Of a stretch of 56,628 bases of DNA, positions 1 to 8,398 are shown one piece after another. The stretch covers positions 1 through 56,628 of the forward strand of contig CAZGFY010000010.1 in NCBI GenBank assembly GCA_964525015.1. The letters are read 5' to 3'. The translations under genes were made by a program, and so were the position numbers. Origin of the DNA: RGIG3102 sp964525015 (GTDB taxonomy: Bacteria > Bacillota > Clostridia > Oscillospirales > Ruminococcaceae). Each line of letters starts with the position of its first letter. Position 1 is the first letter of the stretch. A model generated the notes under the pieces. That model was not told the origin of the DNA and did not search any database. It saw nothing but the letters and a program-made list of their open reading frames with translations.

Positions 1-386
1 AAAAAGATGAATTAGCAGAAAAAGCTCCTGCTAAGAAAACAACAAAAAAACCAGCAGCTAAAAAAGCTGAAGGTGAAACAGCTGCTAAAAAGACAGCTAC
101 TAAAAAGCCAGCTGCTAAAAAAGCAGAAGGCGAAGAAAAACCAAAAGCTACAAAAACTGCTGTTAAAAAGCCAGCTGCTAAAAAACCAGCTGCTAAAAAA
201 GCAGAAGCTAATGGTACAGTTACTATTAAATTAGTAAGAAGTTTAGCAGGACGTTTACAAAATCAAAAAGATTGTGCAGCTGCACTAGGTCTTAAAAAAA
301 TTGGTGATGTAACTACTCAGCCTGATAACGCTGCAACTAAAGGTAAGATTAATAAAATCTCACACCTTGTAAAAGTTACTAACTAA
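1..386 (+). CDS. rpmD: Ribosomal protein L30 with Lys/Ala/Pro-rich N-terminal extension (5' end outside window)
   Basis: The open frame enters from the left edge (codons in phase from base 3) and stops with TAA at 384-386. The last 56 or so residues are a normal bacterial L30, a 50S subunit protein (GTVTIKLVRSLAGRL start, VRSLAG motif). Its position directly before rplO and secY fits the spc operon. The preceding 69 visible residues are repetitive, with KPAAKKAEG-type units that resemble histone H1 tails. No ATG, GTG or TTG start is visible in this frame between the edge and the L30 core, so the tail is translated in frame with L30. It may be an N-terminal extension of L30 or the tail of a fused upstream protein such as S5; the window cannot decide. 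L30 identity is firm; the meaning of the extension is unknown. Confidence 0.88.
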   Translation, partial: KDELAEKAPAKKTTKKPAAKKAEGETAAKKTATKKPAAKKAEGEEKPKATKTAVKKPAAKKPAAKKAEANGTVTIKLVRSLAGRLQNQKDCAAALGLKKIGDVTTQPDNAATKGKINKISHLVKVTN

Positions 387-406
387 TAAACAGGGAGGTG
401 CACAAT

Positions 407-850
407 ATGATGCTTCATGAACTAAAACCAGCAGCTGGTTCTAAAAAAGCTGCTAAAAGAAAAGGCCGTGGTCACGGAAGTGGTAACGGTAAAACTGCAG
501 GCTTTGGCCACAAAGGTCAAAAAGCTCGTTCAGGCGCTAAAAAGGCAGGCTTTGAAGGTGGTCAATTACCACTACAAAGAAGACTTCCTAAAATCGGTTT
601 TAACAACTCACTTTTCGCAACAGTATACGCTACAATTAAAATTAGTGATCTTGAAGAGAGATTTGAAGCGGGCAGTGTTGTAGATGAAGCTGCTGTTGTA
701 GCTAGCGGACTAGTAAAAAAAGTTGAAGATGGTATCAAAGTTTTAGGTAATGGTGAATTAACTAAACCTTTAACTGTTGAGCTTAAAGCTTTTACTGCTA
801 CTGCTAAAGAGAAAATCGAAAAAGCAGGCGGGAAAGCTGAGGTGAAATAG
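407..850 (+). CDS. rplO: 50S ribosomal protein L15
   Basis: L15 is a late-assembling 50S protein that contacts 23S rRNA. The N-terminus (MMLHELKPAAGSKK) and the Gly/Lys/Arg-rich stretch GRGHGSGNGKTAGFGHKGQK are diagnostic, followed by the GFEGGQLPLQRRLPK motif. I chose the ATG at 407 because GGGAGG at 393-398 lies about 8 bases upstream and MxLHELKPA matches the family start; a GTG at 398 overlaps this ribosome binding site. The product is 147 residues, the usual length. It follows rpmD by 20 bases and precedes secY by one base, as in the conserved spc operon. Confidence 0.97.
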   Translation: MMLHELKPAAGSKKAAKRKGRGHGSGNGKTAGFGHKGQKARSGAKKAGFEGGQLPLQRRLPKIGFNNSLFATVYATIKISDLEERFEAGSVVDEAAVVASGLVKKVEDGIKVLGNGELTKPLTVELKAFTATAKEKIEKAGGKAEVK

Positions 851-851
851 A

Positions 852-2150
852 GTGCTTAAAATTTTTAAAGATGCGTGGAAAATACAAGAACTTCGTAAAA
901 AAATCATTTTCACTTTAATGATTATCGTAGTTTACAGAATAGGTGCTAAAATACCAGTTCCTTTTGTTAATCCAGCTGCAATACAAGCTATGGTAGGATC
1001 AGGCGACGACTTTATGTTTAGCTACCTAAACACGCTTAGCGGCGGCGCTTTTGCAAATGTTACTCTATTCGCTTTAGGGGTTATTCCTTATATTAATGCT
1101 TCTATCATTATGACACTATTAACAATAGCGATTCCTTATTTAGAAACGCTATCAAAACTAGGCGAAGAAGGTAGAAAGAAAATAGCAAAAATCACTAGAT
1201 ATGTAGGTGCAGGTATTGGTACTTTATTAGCTATCATGTACTACTATGTATTAAGAGCTCAAAATGCTCTTAGCTACACAGATGGGCTTGAAGGAATATT
1301 TACAGCTGTAGTTATCATTCTAGTATTCTTAGCAGGTACAATGCTTGTTATGTGGCTTGGTGAACAAATTGATGCAAAAGGTATCGGAAGCGGTATTTCA
1401 ATCATCATTTTCTCAGGTATTATCTCAGGATTACCTGGCGCTGCTGCTATGATGTATGGTTTACTAGTAGATGCAGTTGAAAATCAAGTAACACAAAACT
1501 TCTTCTTAGTTCCTATTTTATTAATACTAACTGTTCTTGCAATCGCATTTGCAGTAATATTAAGTAATGGTGAAAGAAGAATTCCAATCCAATACGCAAA
1601 ACGTGTTGTTGGAAGAAAAATGATGGGCGGACAAAACACATTTTTACCAATTAAAGTAAATATGTCTGGTGTTATGCCAATCATCTTTGCAGGTGCAATA
1701 GTAAGTCTTCCAGGAACTATTATTAGTTTCTTCCAGATTGAAAGTGAGTTCTGGACAAATTTCTTACAACTATTTAATTACGATGGAATAATATATGCTG
1801 TTGTTTACGGATTCTTAATATTCGGATTTAACACATTCTATGTTCAAACTCAATATAACCCAATCGAAATTGCGAATAATCTTCGTAAAAACAATGGTAC
1901 AATCCCAGGATTTAGACCAGGTAAAAATACAGAAGAATTTATTCAAAATGTTATTAAAAGAATCACATTTATCGGTTCAATGTTCTTAGTAGTTGTTGCA
2001 ATTTCCCCTATCTTTATAGGTAATGTAACAGGTACAAATATCCAGCTTGGTGGTACATCTCTAATTATCGTAGTAGGTGTTGCTCTAGAAGTTGCAAGAC
2101 AGCTAGAAAGCCAAATGGTTATGAGACACCATAAAGGTTTCTTAGAATAA
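852..2150 (+). CDS. secY: Preprotein translocase subunit SecY
   Basis: SecY forms the protein-conducting channel of the Sec translocon in the cytoplasmic membrane. The 432-residue product has about ten hydrophobic segments, the SecY signature regions around PYINASIIM and EEGRKKIAKITRY, and the GERRIPIQYAKR cytoplasmic loop that docks SecA and ribosomes. The start is GTG at 852, one base after the rplO stop, with GAGGTG at 839-844 as ribosome binding site, so translation is probably coupled to rplO. Gene order rplO-secY-adk-map is the usual Firmicute order. Confidence 0.98.
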   Translation: MLKIFKDAWKIQELRKKIIFTLMIIVVYRIGAKIPVPFVNPAAIQAMVGSGDDFMFSYLNTLSGGAFANVTLFALGVIPYINASIIMTLLTIAIPYLETLSKLGEEGRKKIAKITRYVGAGIGTLLAIMYYYVLRAQNALSYTDGLEGIFTAVVIILVFLAGTMLVMWLGEQIDAKGIGSGISIIIFSGIISGLPGAAAMMYGLLVDAVENQVTQNFFLVPILLILTVLAIAFAVILSNGERRIPIQYAKRVVGRKMMGGQNTFLPIKVNMSGVMPIIFAGAIVSLPGTIISFFQIESEFWTNFLQLFNYDGIIYAVVYGFLIFGFNTFYVQTQYNPIEIANNLRKNNGTIPGFRPGKNTEEFIQNVIKRITFIGSMFLVVVAISPIFIGNVTGTNIQLGGTSLIIVVGVALEVARQLESQMVMRHHKGFLE

Positions 2151-2223
2151 TAAATAGGTTTTAGGAGTTAATAGAATTTATATTTTATTTTAAAATTAAA
2201 TTCTAGAAAGGAATGGTCATAAA

Positions 2224-2853
2224 ATGAACATTGTTTTACTAGGTGCTCCAGGCGCCGGCAAAGGCACTCAAGCAGAAGTTGTCTGCGAAAAATTAAATAT
2301 TCCAACTATCTCAACAGGTAATATCCTGCGTGCTGCTATTAAAGATGGCACAGAGCTTGGCAAAAAAGCTAAAGCTTTTATGGACGCTGGTGATTTAGTT
2401 CCAGATGATGTTATCATCGGAATAATAAAAGATAGATTAAACGAAAGCGACGCTCAAAACGGATTTGTTTTAGACGGAGTTCCTCGTACTATCGCACAAG
2501 CCAAAGCCATTGATACTATGGGTATTAGAATTGATAAAGCTGTGAACATTGATGTTTCAGATGAAGAAATAATCTCTCGCGTTAGCGGAAGAAGAGTTTG
2601 CTCATGTGGTGCTTCATATCACACACTTTATAAAAAGCCTAAAGTAGAAGGAATTTGCGATGTTTGCGGTAAAGAGCTTCTTGTAAGAGATGATGATAAG
2701 CCAGAAACAGTTAAAGCAAGACTTGTTAATTATCATAAATTAACATCACCACTACAAGACTATTATAAAGAGCAAGGAAAATACATTAATATCTCTGGAA
2801 TAGGCAAGGTTAGTGAAATAACTAATTCAATTTTAACAGCATTAGGAGTTTAA
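2224..2853 (+). CDS. adk: Adenylate kinase with zinc-type lid
   Basis: Catalyses ATP + AMP = 2 ADP in the cytoplasm. The P-loop GAPGAGKGT is at residues 7-15, the LDGVPRT segment at 83-89 (most family members have GFPR, so Val replaces Phe here), and the lid carries Cys126, Cys128, Cys145 and Cys148 within SCGASYH and CDVCG, consistent with a structural zinc site. The lid motif RDDDKPETV follows. Length 209 residues is normal for the long form. GAAAGGA upstream of the ATG supports the start. It sits between secY and map, as usual. Confidence 0.97.
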   Translation: MNIVLLGAPGAGKGTQAEVVCEKLNIPTISTGNILRAAIKDGTELGKKAKAFMDAGDLVPDDVIIGIIKDRLNESDAQNGFVLDGVPRTIAQAKAIDTMGIRIDKAVNIDVSDEEIISRVSGRRVCSCGASYHTLYKKPKVEGICDVCGKELLVRDDDKPETVKARLVNYHKLTSPLQDYYKEQGKYINISGIGKVSEITNSILTALGV

Positions 2854-2857
2854 AACT

Positions 2858-3607
2858 GTGATTAATATTAAAAACGCAGCTGATATTGAAAAAATGAAGC
2901 TAGCTGGGAAAATTAGTGCTCAGGCGCTAAAAGTAGCTGGCGAAAATATTAAAGCAGGAATGAGCACTTATGAGCTTGATAAAATTATACACGATTTTAT
3001 AATATCGCAAGGTGCAAAACCATCATTCTTAGGTTATGGTGGCTTTAAAGGGAGTGCTTGTATCTCCATCAATGATGAAGTTATACACGGCATTCCTTCT
3101 AAAAAGACCATTATTAAAAATGGCGATATTGTAAGCGTTGATGTGGGAGCTAATATAAATGGCTTTCACGGTGATAATGCTTATACTTTTACAGTAGGAG
3201 AAGTATCACCAGCTGCATTAAGACTGCTAAAAGTTACTAAAGAATGTCTAGATTTTGCAATAGAGAAATGTGTTGTAGGAAATAGAATTGGAGATGTAAG
3301 CTTTGCAGTTCAATCTCATGCAGAAGCAAACGGATACGGTGTTATTCGTCAGTTCATAGGTCATGGAATAGGGAAAAATCTTCACGAAGAACCAGAAGTT
3401 CCAAATGTAGGAACTGCTGGAAGAGGCGTAAGGCTTGCTCCTGGCATGACAATTGCAATTGAGCCTATGATAAACGAAGGCACACATCAAGTAAAAGTTT
3501 TGCCTGATGGCTGGACTGTTAAAACTTTGGACAAAAAACTTTCTGCTCACTTTGAGCATACAGTAGCGATAACATCGCAAGGTCCAGTGATTTTAACTCT
3601 GCCATAG
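2858..3607 (+). CDS. map: Methionine aminopeptidase type I
   Basis: Removes the initiator methionine from nascent proteins; a dinuclear metal enzyme. All five metal ligands line up with the E. coli enzyme: Asp95, Asp106, His169, Glu202 and Glu233, with His77 (VIHGIP) as the substrate-binding histidine. The 249-residue length is typical of type I enzymes without extra N-terminal domains. The start is GTG at 2858 with AGGAG at 2844-2848 inside the end of adk, 4 bases after the adk stop. Co-transcription with adk and the translation genes is expected. Confidence 0.97.
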   Translation: MINIKNAADIEKMKLAGKISAQALKVAGENIKAGMSTYELDKIIHDFIISQGAKPSFLGYGGFKGSACISINDEVIHGIPSKKTIIKNGDIVSVDVGANINGFHGDNAYTFTVGEVSPAALRLLKVTKECLDFAIEKCVVGNRIGDVSFAVQSHAEANGYGVIRQFIGHGIGKNLHEEPEVPNVGTAGRGVRLAPGMTIAIEPMINEGTHQVKVLPDGWTVKTLDKKLSAHFEHTVAITSQGPVILTLP

Positions 3608-3617
3608 AGGATTTATT

Positions 3618-3875
3618 ATGAAACTAGAAATAGGAAGCGTAGTAAAGTCTTTAAAAGGGCGAGATAAAGATAGTTATTTCTGTGTTGTTGAGCTAAAAGG
3701 TGATTATGTTTATCTTTCAGATGGAGATATTCGAAAAATCGAAAATCCTAAAAAGAAAAAGATAAAACATATATTAATCACTGATTATAACATACACAAA
3801 GAAGCTAGAAAGTATAATAAGCATCTAAAAAAAGCTATTAATAGTTTTATCTTTTTAGGAGGAATACATGGCTAA
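3618..3875 (+). CDS. KOW-domain RNA-binding protein (L14e-like)
   Basis: An 85-residue basic protein with a KOW-like beta-barrel start (LEIGSVVKSLKGRDKDSYF) and a Lys-rich tail (NPKKKKIKHI). Genes of this type, often described as L14e/L6e/L27e-like, sit between map and infA in many Clostridia, exactly as here. RNA or ribosome binding is inferred from the fold and the operon, not shown. It overlaps infA by 8 bases (3868-3875), and its own last codons (AGGAGGAATACATG region) supply the infA ribosome binding site, so the two are translationally coupled. Confidence 0.85.
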   Translation: MKLEIGSVVKSLKGRDKDSYFCVVELKGDYVYLSDGDIRKIENPKKKKIKHILITDYNIHKEARKYNKHLKKAINSFIFLGGIHG

Positions 3876-4086
3876 AGATGATGTAATTGAAGTTGAAGGA
3901 ACAGTAATTGAGGCAATGCCGAATGCTATGTTCCAAGTGGAACTTGCAAATGGTCACCGTTTGTTAGCTCACATTTCAGGAAAACTTAGAATGAATTTCA
4001 TTCGAATATTACCCGGCGATAAGGTAACAGTTGAAATGTCACCTTACGATTTAACAAAAGGGCGCATTACATGGCGCTCTAAATAA
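3868..4086 (+). CDS. infA: Translation initiation factor IF-1
   Basis: IF-1 is a small S1/OB-fold protein that occupies the A site of the 30S subunit during initiation. The 72-residue product is the standard length and has family motifs EGTVIEAMPNAMFQVEL, HISGKLRMNFIRILPGDKV and PYDLTKGRITWR. The start overlaps the preceding KOW gene by 8 bases, with AGGAGG just upstream. It precedes rpmJ as in nearly all Firmicute alpha operons. Confidence 0.98.
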   Translation: MAKDDVIEVEGTVIEAMPNAMFQVELANGHRLLAHISGKLRMNFIRILPGDKVTVEMSPYDLTKGRITWRSK

Positions 4087-4112
4087 ACAGCATTTATGAG
4101 GAGGTTACGATT

Positions 4113-4226
4113 ATGAAGGTAAAACCATCCGTTAAACCAATGTGCGAAAAATGCAAGGTTATCAAACGCCACGGTCGCATTATGGTAATCTGCACAAATC
4201 CAAAACACAAACAACGTCAAGGTTAA
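4113..4226 (+). CDS. rpmJ: 50S ribosomal protein L36
   Basis: A 37-residue gene. The product begins MKVKPSVKPMCEKCK and ends KHKQRQG. The zinc ribbon residues Cys11, Cys14, Cys27 and His32 are all present, so this is the zinc-binding (C+) form. GAGGAGG at about 4099-4105 is an excellent ribosome binding site. It lies between infA and rpsM, its conserved place. Confidence 0.97.
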   Translation: MKVKPSVKPMCEKCKVIKRHGRIMVICTNPKHKQRQG

Positions 4227-4257
4227 TTGACAGTTATACTAACAGGAGGTACTGTAT

Positions 4258-4629
4258 ATGGCTCGTATATCAGGTGTTGACTTACCAAAAGAAAAGCGAG
4301 TTGAAATAGGTCTAACTTATATTTATGGTATAGGTTTATCTACTTCACACAAATTACTTGCAAAAGCTGGAGTAAATCCAGACACAAGGGTAAAAGATTT
4401 AACAGATGACGAAGTACAGGCATTAAGAGAACAAATAGAAGCACAAAATGTAACAGTTGAGGGCGATCTTAGAAGACAAACAGCATTAGATATCAAAAGA
4501 CTAATTGAAATTGGTTGCTACCGTGGTGTTAGACACCGTAAAGGTTTACCAGTTAGAGGTCAAAGAACAAAAACTAACGCTAGAACTAGAAAAGGTCCAA
4601 AAAGGACTGTTGCTAACAAAAAGAAATAA
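4258..4629 (+). CDS. rpsM: 30S ribosomal protein S13
   Basis: S13 sits in the head of the 30S subunit and contacts tRNA and the 50S subunit. MARISGVDLPKEKRVEIGLT, the helix-hairpin-helix YIYGIGLSTSHKLL, and the C-terminal GLPVRGQRTKTNARTRKG stretch are diagnostic. It has 123 residues, the expected size. The ATG follows AGGAGGTACTGTAT. First of the rpsM-rpsK-rpsD-rpoA-rplQ block (alpha operon). Confidence 0.98.
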   Translation: MARISGVDLPKEKRVEIGLTYIYGIGLSTSHKLLAKAGVNPDTRVKDLTDDEVQALREQIEAQNVTVEGDLRRQTALDIKRLIEIGCYRGVRHRKGLPVRGQRTKTNARTRKGPKRTVANKKK

Positions 4630-4644
4630 GGAGGCATGTGCTAA

Positions 4645-5037
4645 ATGGCAGTTAAAAAGACAGCTACTCGTAAAAGAGTACAGCGTAAAAACATTGAGCG
4701 CGGTGCAGCTCATATTCAGTCTACATTTAACAATACAATTGTTACAATTACTGATATTCAAGGCAATGCAATTTCTTGGTCGAGTGCAGGCGGTCTAGGA
4801 TTTAAAGGTTCAAGACAAGCGACTCCATACGCTGCACAACTAGTTGCTGAGCAAGCAGCTAAAGCAGCAATGGAACACGGCATGAAAACAGTTGAAGTGT
4901 ATGTAAAAGGTCCAGGTCAAGGTAGAGAATCAGCTATTAGAGCTCTACAAGCAGCTGGATTAGAAGTAAATATGATTAAAGATGTTACTCCAATACCACA
5001 CAACGGATGCCGTCCACCAAAAAGAAGACGCATATAA
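4645..5037 (+). CDS. rpsK: 30S ribosomal protein S11
   Basis: S11 lies on the 30S platform near the 3' end of 16S rRNA. The 130-residue sequence contains GAAHIQSTFNNTIVTITD, SSAGGLGFKGSRQATPYAAQ and the C-terminal DVTPIPHNGCRPPKRRR, all typical. A good ribosome binding site (AAGGAGG) precedes the ATG, which is 15 bases after rpsM. Confidence 0.98.
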   Translation: MAVKKTATRKRVQRKNIERGAAHIQSTFNNTIVTITDIQGNAISWSSAGGLGFKGSRQATPYAAQLVAEQAAKAAMEHGMKTVEVYVKGPGQGRESAIRALQAAGLEVNMIKDVTPIPHNGCRPPKRRRI

Positions 5038-5052
5038 GGAGGATTACTGAAA

Positions 5053-5646
5053 ATGGCAAAAAATAGCTCACCTATTTTAAAAAGATGCAAAACTCTAGGT
5101 ATTTCTCCTACAGTTTTAGGCATTCACAAAGAAACTAAAAGAAACCCAAAACCAAACAGAAGAAAACAAAGTGAATACGGAATTCAGCTTAACGAAAAAC
5201 AAAAAGTTAAATTTGTTTACGGAGTTTTAGAAAAACAATTCAGAAAATACTATGAAAGAGCTGAAAAAGCTCATGGTATTACTGGTGAAGTTTTATTAGA
5301 ACTTTTAGAGTTAAGACTAGACAGCGTTGTATTCAGATTAGGCTTTGCTAGCACAAGAAGAGAAGCAAGACAACTTGTAAGTCATGGTCATTTCCTTGTA
5401 AACGGCTCAAAAGTTGATATCGCTTCATACTCAGTAAAAGTTGGCGATGTTGTAAGTGTTTGCGAAAAATCAAAGCAAACAACTAAATTTAAAAATCTTT
5501 TAGAAGTAAACGGAGATAAAATAACTCCTTCATTCTTAAAAAGAGAAAAAGCCTCATTTGAAGGCAAAGTTGTAGCAAGACCAGTAAGAGCAGAGCTAGA
5601 CTTTGATGTTAATGAACAACTAATAGTTGAGCTTTACTCAAAATAA
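5053..5646 (+). CDS. rpsD: 30S ribosomal protein S4
   Basis: S4 nucleates 30S assembly and in many bacteria represses the alpha operon. The central S4 RNA-binding domain is clear (LELRLDSVVFRLGFASTRRE, ARQLVSHGHFLVNGSKVD). The N-terminal part has RKQSEYGIQLNEKQKVKFVYG as in the family. The N-terminal zinc cysteines are absent apart from a single Cys13, so this is the C-minus form. At 197 residues it is slightly shorter than the roughly 200-209 residues common in Firmicutes. It is 66 bases upstream of rpoA; no obvious structure was seen in that gap. Confidence 0.97.
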   Translation: MAKNSSPILKRCKTLGISPTVLGIHKETKRNPKPNRRKQSEYGIQLNEKQKVKFVYGVLEKQFRKYYERAEKAHGITGEVLLELLELRLDSVVFRLGFASTRREARQLVSHGHFLVNGSKVDIASYSVKVGDVVSVCEKSKQTTKFKNLLEVNGDKITPSFLKREKASFEGKVVARPVRAELDFDVNEQLIVELYSK

Positions 5647-5711
5647 CCCACCCCCAGCATCGGGAATGCATAAGTTTAGCAGCCTTAGTTGTAATTTAGG
5701 AGGGTTTAAAA

Positions 5712-6662
5712 ATGATAGAAATCGAAAAACCAAAAATAGAAACAGCAGTAGTATCAGAAGATGGTCATTATGGCAAGTTCGTTGTGGAGCCACTTGAAAG
5801 AGGCTTTGGAACTACACTTGGAAATTCTTTAAGAAGAATCCTTCTTTCATCTCTACCTGGTGTGGCTGTAACAAACATTAAAATTGATGGCGTTTTACAT
5901 GAGTTCACTTATGTAAGCGGCATCAAAGAAGATGTGACTGAAATAGTTTTAAATGTTAAAGGTGTAACAGCAAAATTATACAGTGAAGAAGCAAAGACAG
6001 TTAGAATTAATGCTACTGGTCCTTGCGTTGTTACTGCGTCATCAATAGAGGCAGACTCTGATATCGAAATTCTAAATCCAGATTGGCATATAGCAACCTT
6101 AAGTGAGGGAGCAAGCTTAATTATGGAGCTAACTTTCGATAGAGGTAGAGGATATATACCGGTTGATAAATCTAAAAAATCACAAGAACACTCAACACTA
6201 GGTGTATTACCAGTCGATAGTATCTTTACACCAGTTTTAAAGGTAAACTATTCTGTAGAAAACACTCGTGTTGGACAAATCACTGACTATGATAAATTGA
6301 CAGTTGAAGTTTGGACCAATGGTGTTATTAATGCAAATGAAGCAATGAGCATTGGTGCTAGAATTCTTATAGAACACTTAAATCTGTTCGTTGGTTTATC
6401 AAACGATGTTGAACTTCCTAAAATGGTTGAAAAAGATGAAACTACACAAGAGAAAACATTAGAAATGACTATTGAAGATCTTGATTTATCAGTACGCTCA
6501 TTCAACTGTTTAAAACGCGCAGGTATTCATACAGTAGAAGATCTAGTGAATAAAACTGAAAGCGAAATGATGAAAGTTAGAAACTTAGGAAGAAAGAGCT
6601 TTGAAGAAGTTATGCATAAATTAGCTTCTCTAGGCTATAAATTTCCAAAAGAAGAAGAATAG
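5712..6662 (+). CDS. rpoA: DNA-directed RNA polymerase subunit alpha
   Basis: Alpha dimerises to nucleate RNA polymerase assembly, and its C-terminal domain contacts UP elements and activators. The N-terminal domain has KFVVEPLERGFGTTLGNSLR and RILLSSLPG. After an acidic linker, the C-terminal domain (LDLSVRSFNCLKRAGIHTVE, VRNLGRKSFEEV) is complete. Length 316 residues is normal. Ribosome binding site AGGAGGG lies directly upstream. It is followed by rplQ as usual. Confidence 0.98.
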   Translation: MIEIEKPKIETAVVSEDGHYGKFVVEPLERGFGTTLGNSLRRILLSSLPGVAVTNIKIDGVLHEFTYVSGIKEDVTEIVLNVKGVTAKLYSEEAKTVRINATGPCVVTASSIEADSDIEILNPDWHIATLSEGASLIMELTFDRGRGYIPVDKSKKSQEHSTLGVLPVDSIFTPVLKVNYSVENTRVGQITDYDKLTVEVWTNGVINANEAMSIGARILIEHLNLFVGLSNDVELPKMVEKDETTQEKTLEMTIEDLDLSVRSFNCLKRAGIHTVEDLVNKTESEMMKVRNLGRKSFEEVMHKLASLGYKFPKEEE

Positions 6663-6687
6663 TCCATAAAGTAAAGGAGTGACTCAC

Positions 6688-7029
6688 ATGCCAGGTAAAA
6701 GAAAGTTAGGCAGAACCAGCGACCACCGCAGAGCTATGATGAGAGCTATGGTAACATATTTACTAGAAAATGGTAAAATTGAAACTACAGTTACAAGAGC
6801 AAAAGAAGTTAGATCGGTGGCTGAAAAAATGATTACACTCGGCAAAACAGATACACTACACGTTAGACGTCAAGTGTATAGCTATATCACAAAACAAGAT
6901 GTAGCTAAAAAAGTTTTTGACGAAATTTCTCCAAACTACGCAGACCGCAATGGTGGTTACACAAGAATCATCAAAATTGGTCCTCGTCGTGGTGACGCAG
7001 CAGAAATGGCAATCATTGAATTGGTTTAA
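6688..7029 (+). CDS. rplQ: 50S ribosomal protein L17
   Basis: L17 is a 50S protein near the exit tunnel. The 113-residue product begins MPGKRKLGRTSDHRRAMMR, the classical start, and contains ETTVTRAKEVRSVAEKMIT and the C-terminal GPRRGDAAEMAIIEL. I chose ATG 6688 because AAAGGAG at 6673-6679 is correctly spaced; a GTG at 6679 overlaps that site. Last gene of the alpha operon, followed by a terminator. Confidence 0.98.
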   Translation: MPGKRKLGRTSDHRRAMMRAMVTYLLENGKIETTVTRAKEVRSVAEKMITLGKTDTLHVRRQVYSYITKQDVAKKVFDEISPNYADRNGGYTRIIKIGPRRGDAAEMAIIELV

Positions 7030-7050
7030 GCAATAGCGAATTATAAAAAC

Positions 7051-7083
7051 AAAAAACTTCCCTTTAAATAGGGAAGTTTTTTT
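7051..7083 (+). terminator. Intrinsic terminator of the spc/alpha ribosomal protein operon
   Basis: Hairpin with arms AACTTCCCT and AGGGAAGTT around a short AT loop, followed by a run of T. It lies 22 bases after the rplQ stop and separates the ribosomal operon from the antiporter gene. Confidence 0.9.
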
Positions 7084-7093
7084 GTGCACAAAT

Positions 7094-7122
7094 TTGCAAA
7101 AATTAAGATATTGATATATAAT
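7094..7122 (+). promoter_or_regulatory. Sigma-A type promoter for the antiporter gene
   Basis: TTGCAA at 7094-7099, a 17-base spacer and a perfect TATAAT at 7117-7122, 32 bases upstream of the start codon. Position between a terminator and an isolated gene supports function. Confidence 0.75.
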
Positions 7123-7153
7123 TATTATAAAATCTATTTATTTAGGAGAAAAA

Positions 7154-8332
7154 ATGTTATTATCGCTATCATTAATATTGCTTTTAGGAATAATATTAGG
7201 AAAAATTTTTAAAATTATAAAATTGCCACCACTGATTGGAATGATAATTGCTGGGATTATTTTAGGGCCATCAGTTTTAGGTGTGCTTGATGAAAAATTA
7301 CTTTTAATATCATCGGATTTACGTCAAATTGCTTTGATTATTATTTTAATTAGGGCAGGGCTGAATTTAGATTTTAATCAATTAAAAAAATCTGGGAAAA
7401 CAGCATTTTTAATTTGCTTTATCCCAGCTGTAATTGAAATATTAGCAACAACCTTGATAGCGCCAATCTTATTTAATATCTCTTATCTTGAAGCTGCGCT
7501 TTTAGGAAGTGTTATTGCAGCAGTATCTCCAGCTGTTATAGTTCCTAAAATGCTTAGTTTAATCGAAGAAGGATATGGAAAAGATAAAGGCGTTCCACAA
7601 ATGATTATGATAGGCGCATCAGTTGATGATGTATTTGTAATTGTTTTGTTTAGCGTTTTTTCTAGCCTTTTATTAGATGGTAGCGCTAAAACTAGCGATA
7701 TATTTAAAGCTCCAATTTCGATTATTTTAGGGATATTAGTAGGGATTATAATAGGATTAATTTTCGATGCTTTCTTTAAAAAGATGAATATAAGAGATAC
7801 TAATAAAATTATTATTATTTTAGCAACTGCGTTTATGCTTGTTTCTATTGAAGAAATATTAAAATCCTATATATCATTTTCAGCCCTTTTATCAATTATG
7901 GTTATTGGTGGTGTAATTTCAATAAAAAATAATAAATTAGCGCCAAGGTTATCTGCAAAATTTTCAAAACTATGGGTTGGGTTTGAGGTTATTCTGTTTA
8001 CATTAGTTGGTGCAAGTGTTAATATTGAGTATTTATCTTATGCAGGGATTTTAAGTGTTGTTTTGATTTTATCAGTTTCAATATTTAGAATGCTAGGAGT
8101 TTTTATAAGCTGTATAGGTTCGGATTTAAATAAAAAGGAAAGGCTGTTTTGCGCCATTTCATATCTTCCAAAGGCAACAGTTCAAGCTGCTATTGGCGGG
8201 CTTCCACTTGCCTTAGGATTAGAAAGCGGAGAGCTGATACTCACAATATCAGTGGTTTCAATTCTTATAACAGCACCACTTGGAGCGATACTTATAGATG
8301 TTTTACATAAAAAATGCCTAAAATTGAAATAA
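7154..8332 (+). CDS. Cation:proton antiporter, CPA family
   Basis: A 392-residue integral membrane protein with about 12 hydrophobic segments, predicted to exchange Na+ or K+ for protons. The NhaA/NapA-like fold is suggested by KLPPLIGMIIAGIILGPSVL near the N-terminus, the SPAVIVP break (residues 125-131) typical of the crossing unwound helices, and the acidic pair Asp158-Asp159 (ASVDDVFVIV), the position of the ion-binding aspartates in electrogenic CPA2 members. No cytosolic regulatory domain (such as TrkA-N) follows. The gene is alone between a terminator and its own promoter, and the next gene has its own promoter. Exact ion specificity cannot be read from sequence. Confidence 0.85.
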   Translation: MLLSLSLILLLGIILGKIFKIIKLPPLIGMIIAGIILGPSVLGVLDEKLLLISSDLRQIALIIILIRAGLNLDFNQLKKSGKTAFLICFIPAVIEILATTLIAPILFNISYLEAALLGSVIAAVSPAVIVPKMLSLIEEGYGKDKGVPQMIMIGASVDDVFVIVLFSVFSSLLLDGSAKTSDIFKAPISIILGILVGIIIGLIFDAFFKKMNIRDTNKIIIILATAFMLVSIEEILKSYISFSALLSIMVIGGVISIKNNKLAPRLSAKFSKLWVGFEVILFTLVGASVNIEYLSYAGILSVVLILSVSIFRMLGVFISCIGSDLNKKERLFCAISYLPKATVQAAIGGLPLALGLESGELILTISVVSILITAPLGAILIDVLHKKCLKLK

Positions 8333-8369
8333 TTTACAGAATTTCGCAGGAAAAATACCGAAAATTATC

Positions 8370-8398
8370 TTGAATCGATAATTTCTTTATGATATACT
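8370..8398 (+). promoter_or_regulatory. Sigma-A type promoter for the flavin-motif lipoprotein
   Basis: TTGAAT at 8370-8375, 17-base spacer, TATACT at 8393-8398, followed by a roughly 55-base leader and GGAGG before the ATG at 8462. The sequence CCGAAAATTAT at 8358-8368 just upstream recurs near the BMP lipoprotein promoter (see findings). Confidence 0.7.

Noticed and set aside
2172..2205. Inverted repeat TAGAATTTA/TAAATTCTA between secY and adk
   Set aside because: Only one G-C pair per arm and very AT-rich; likely chance, with no T run or known regulatory role here.
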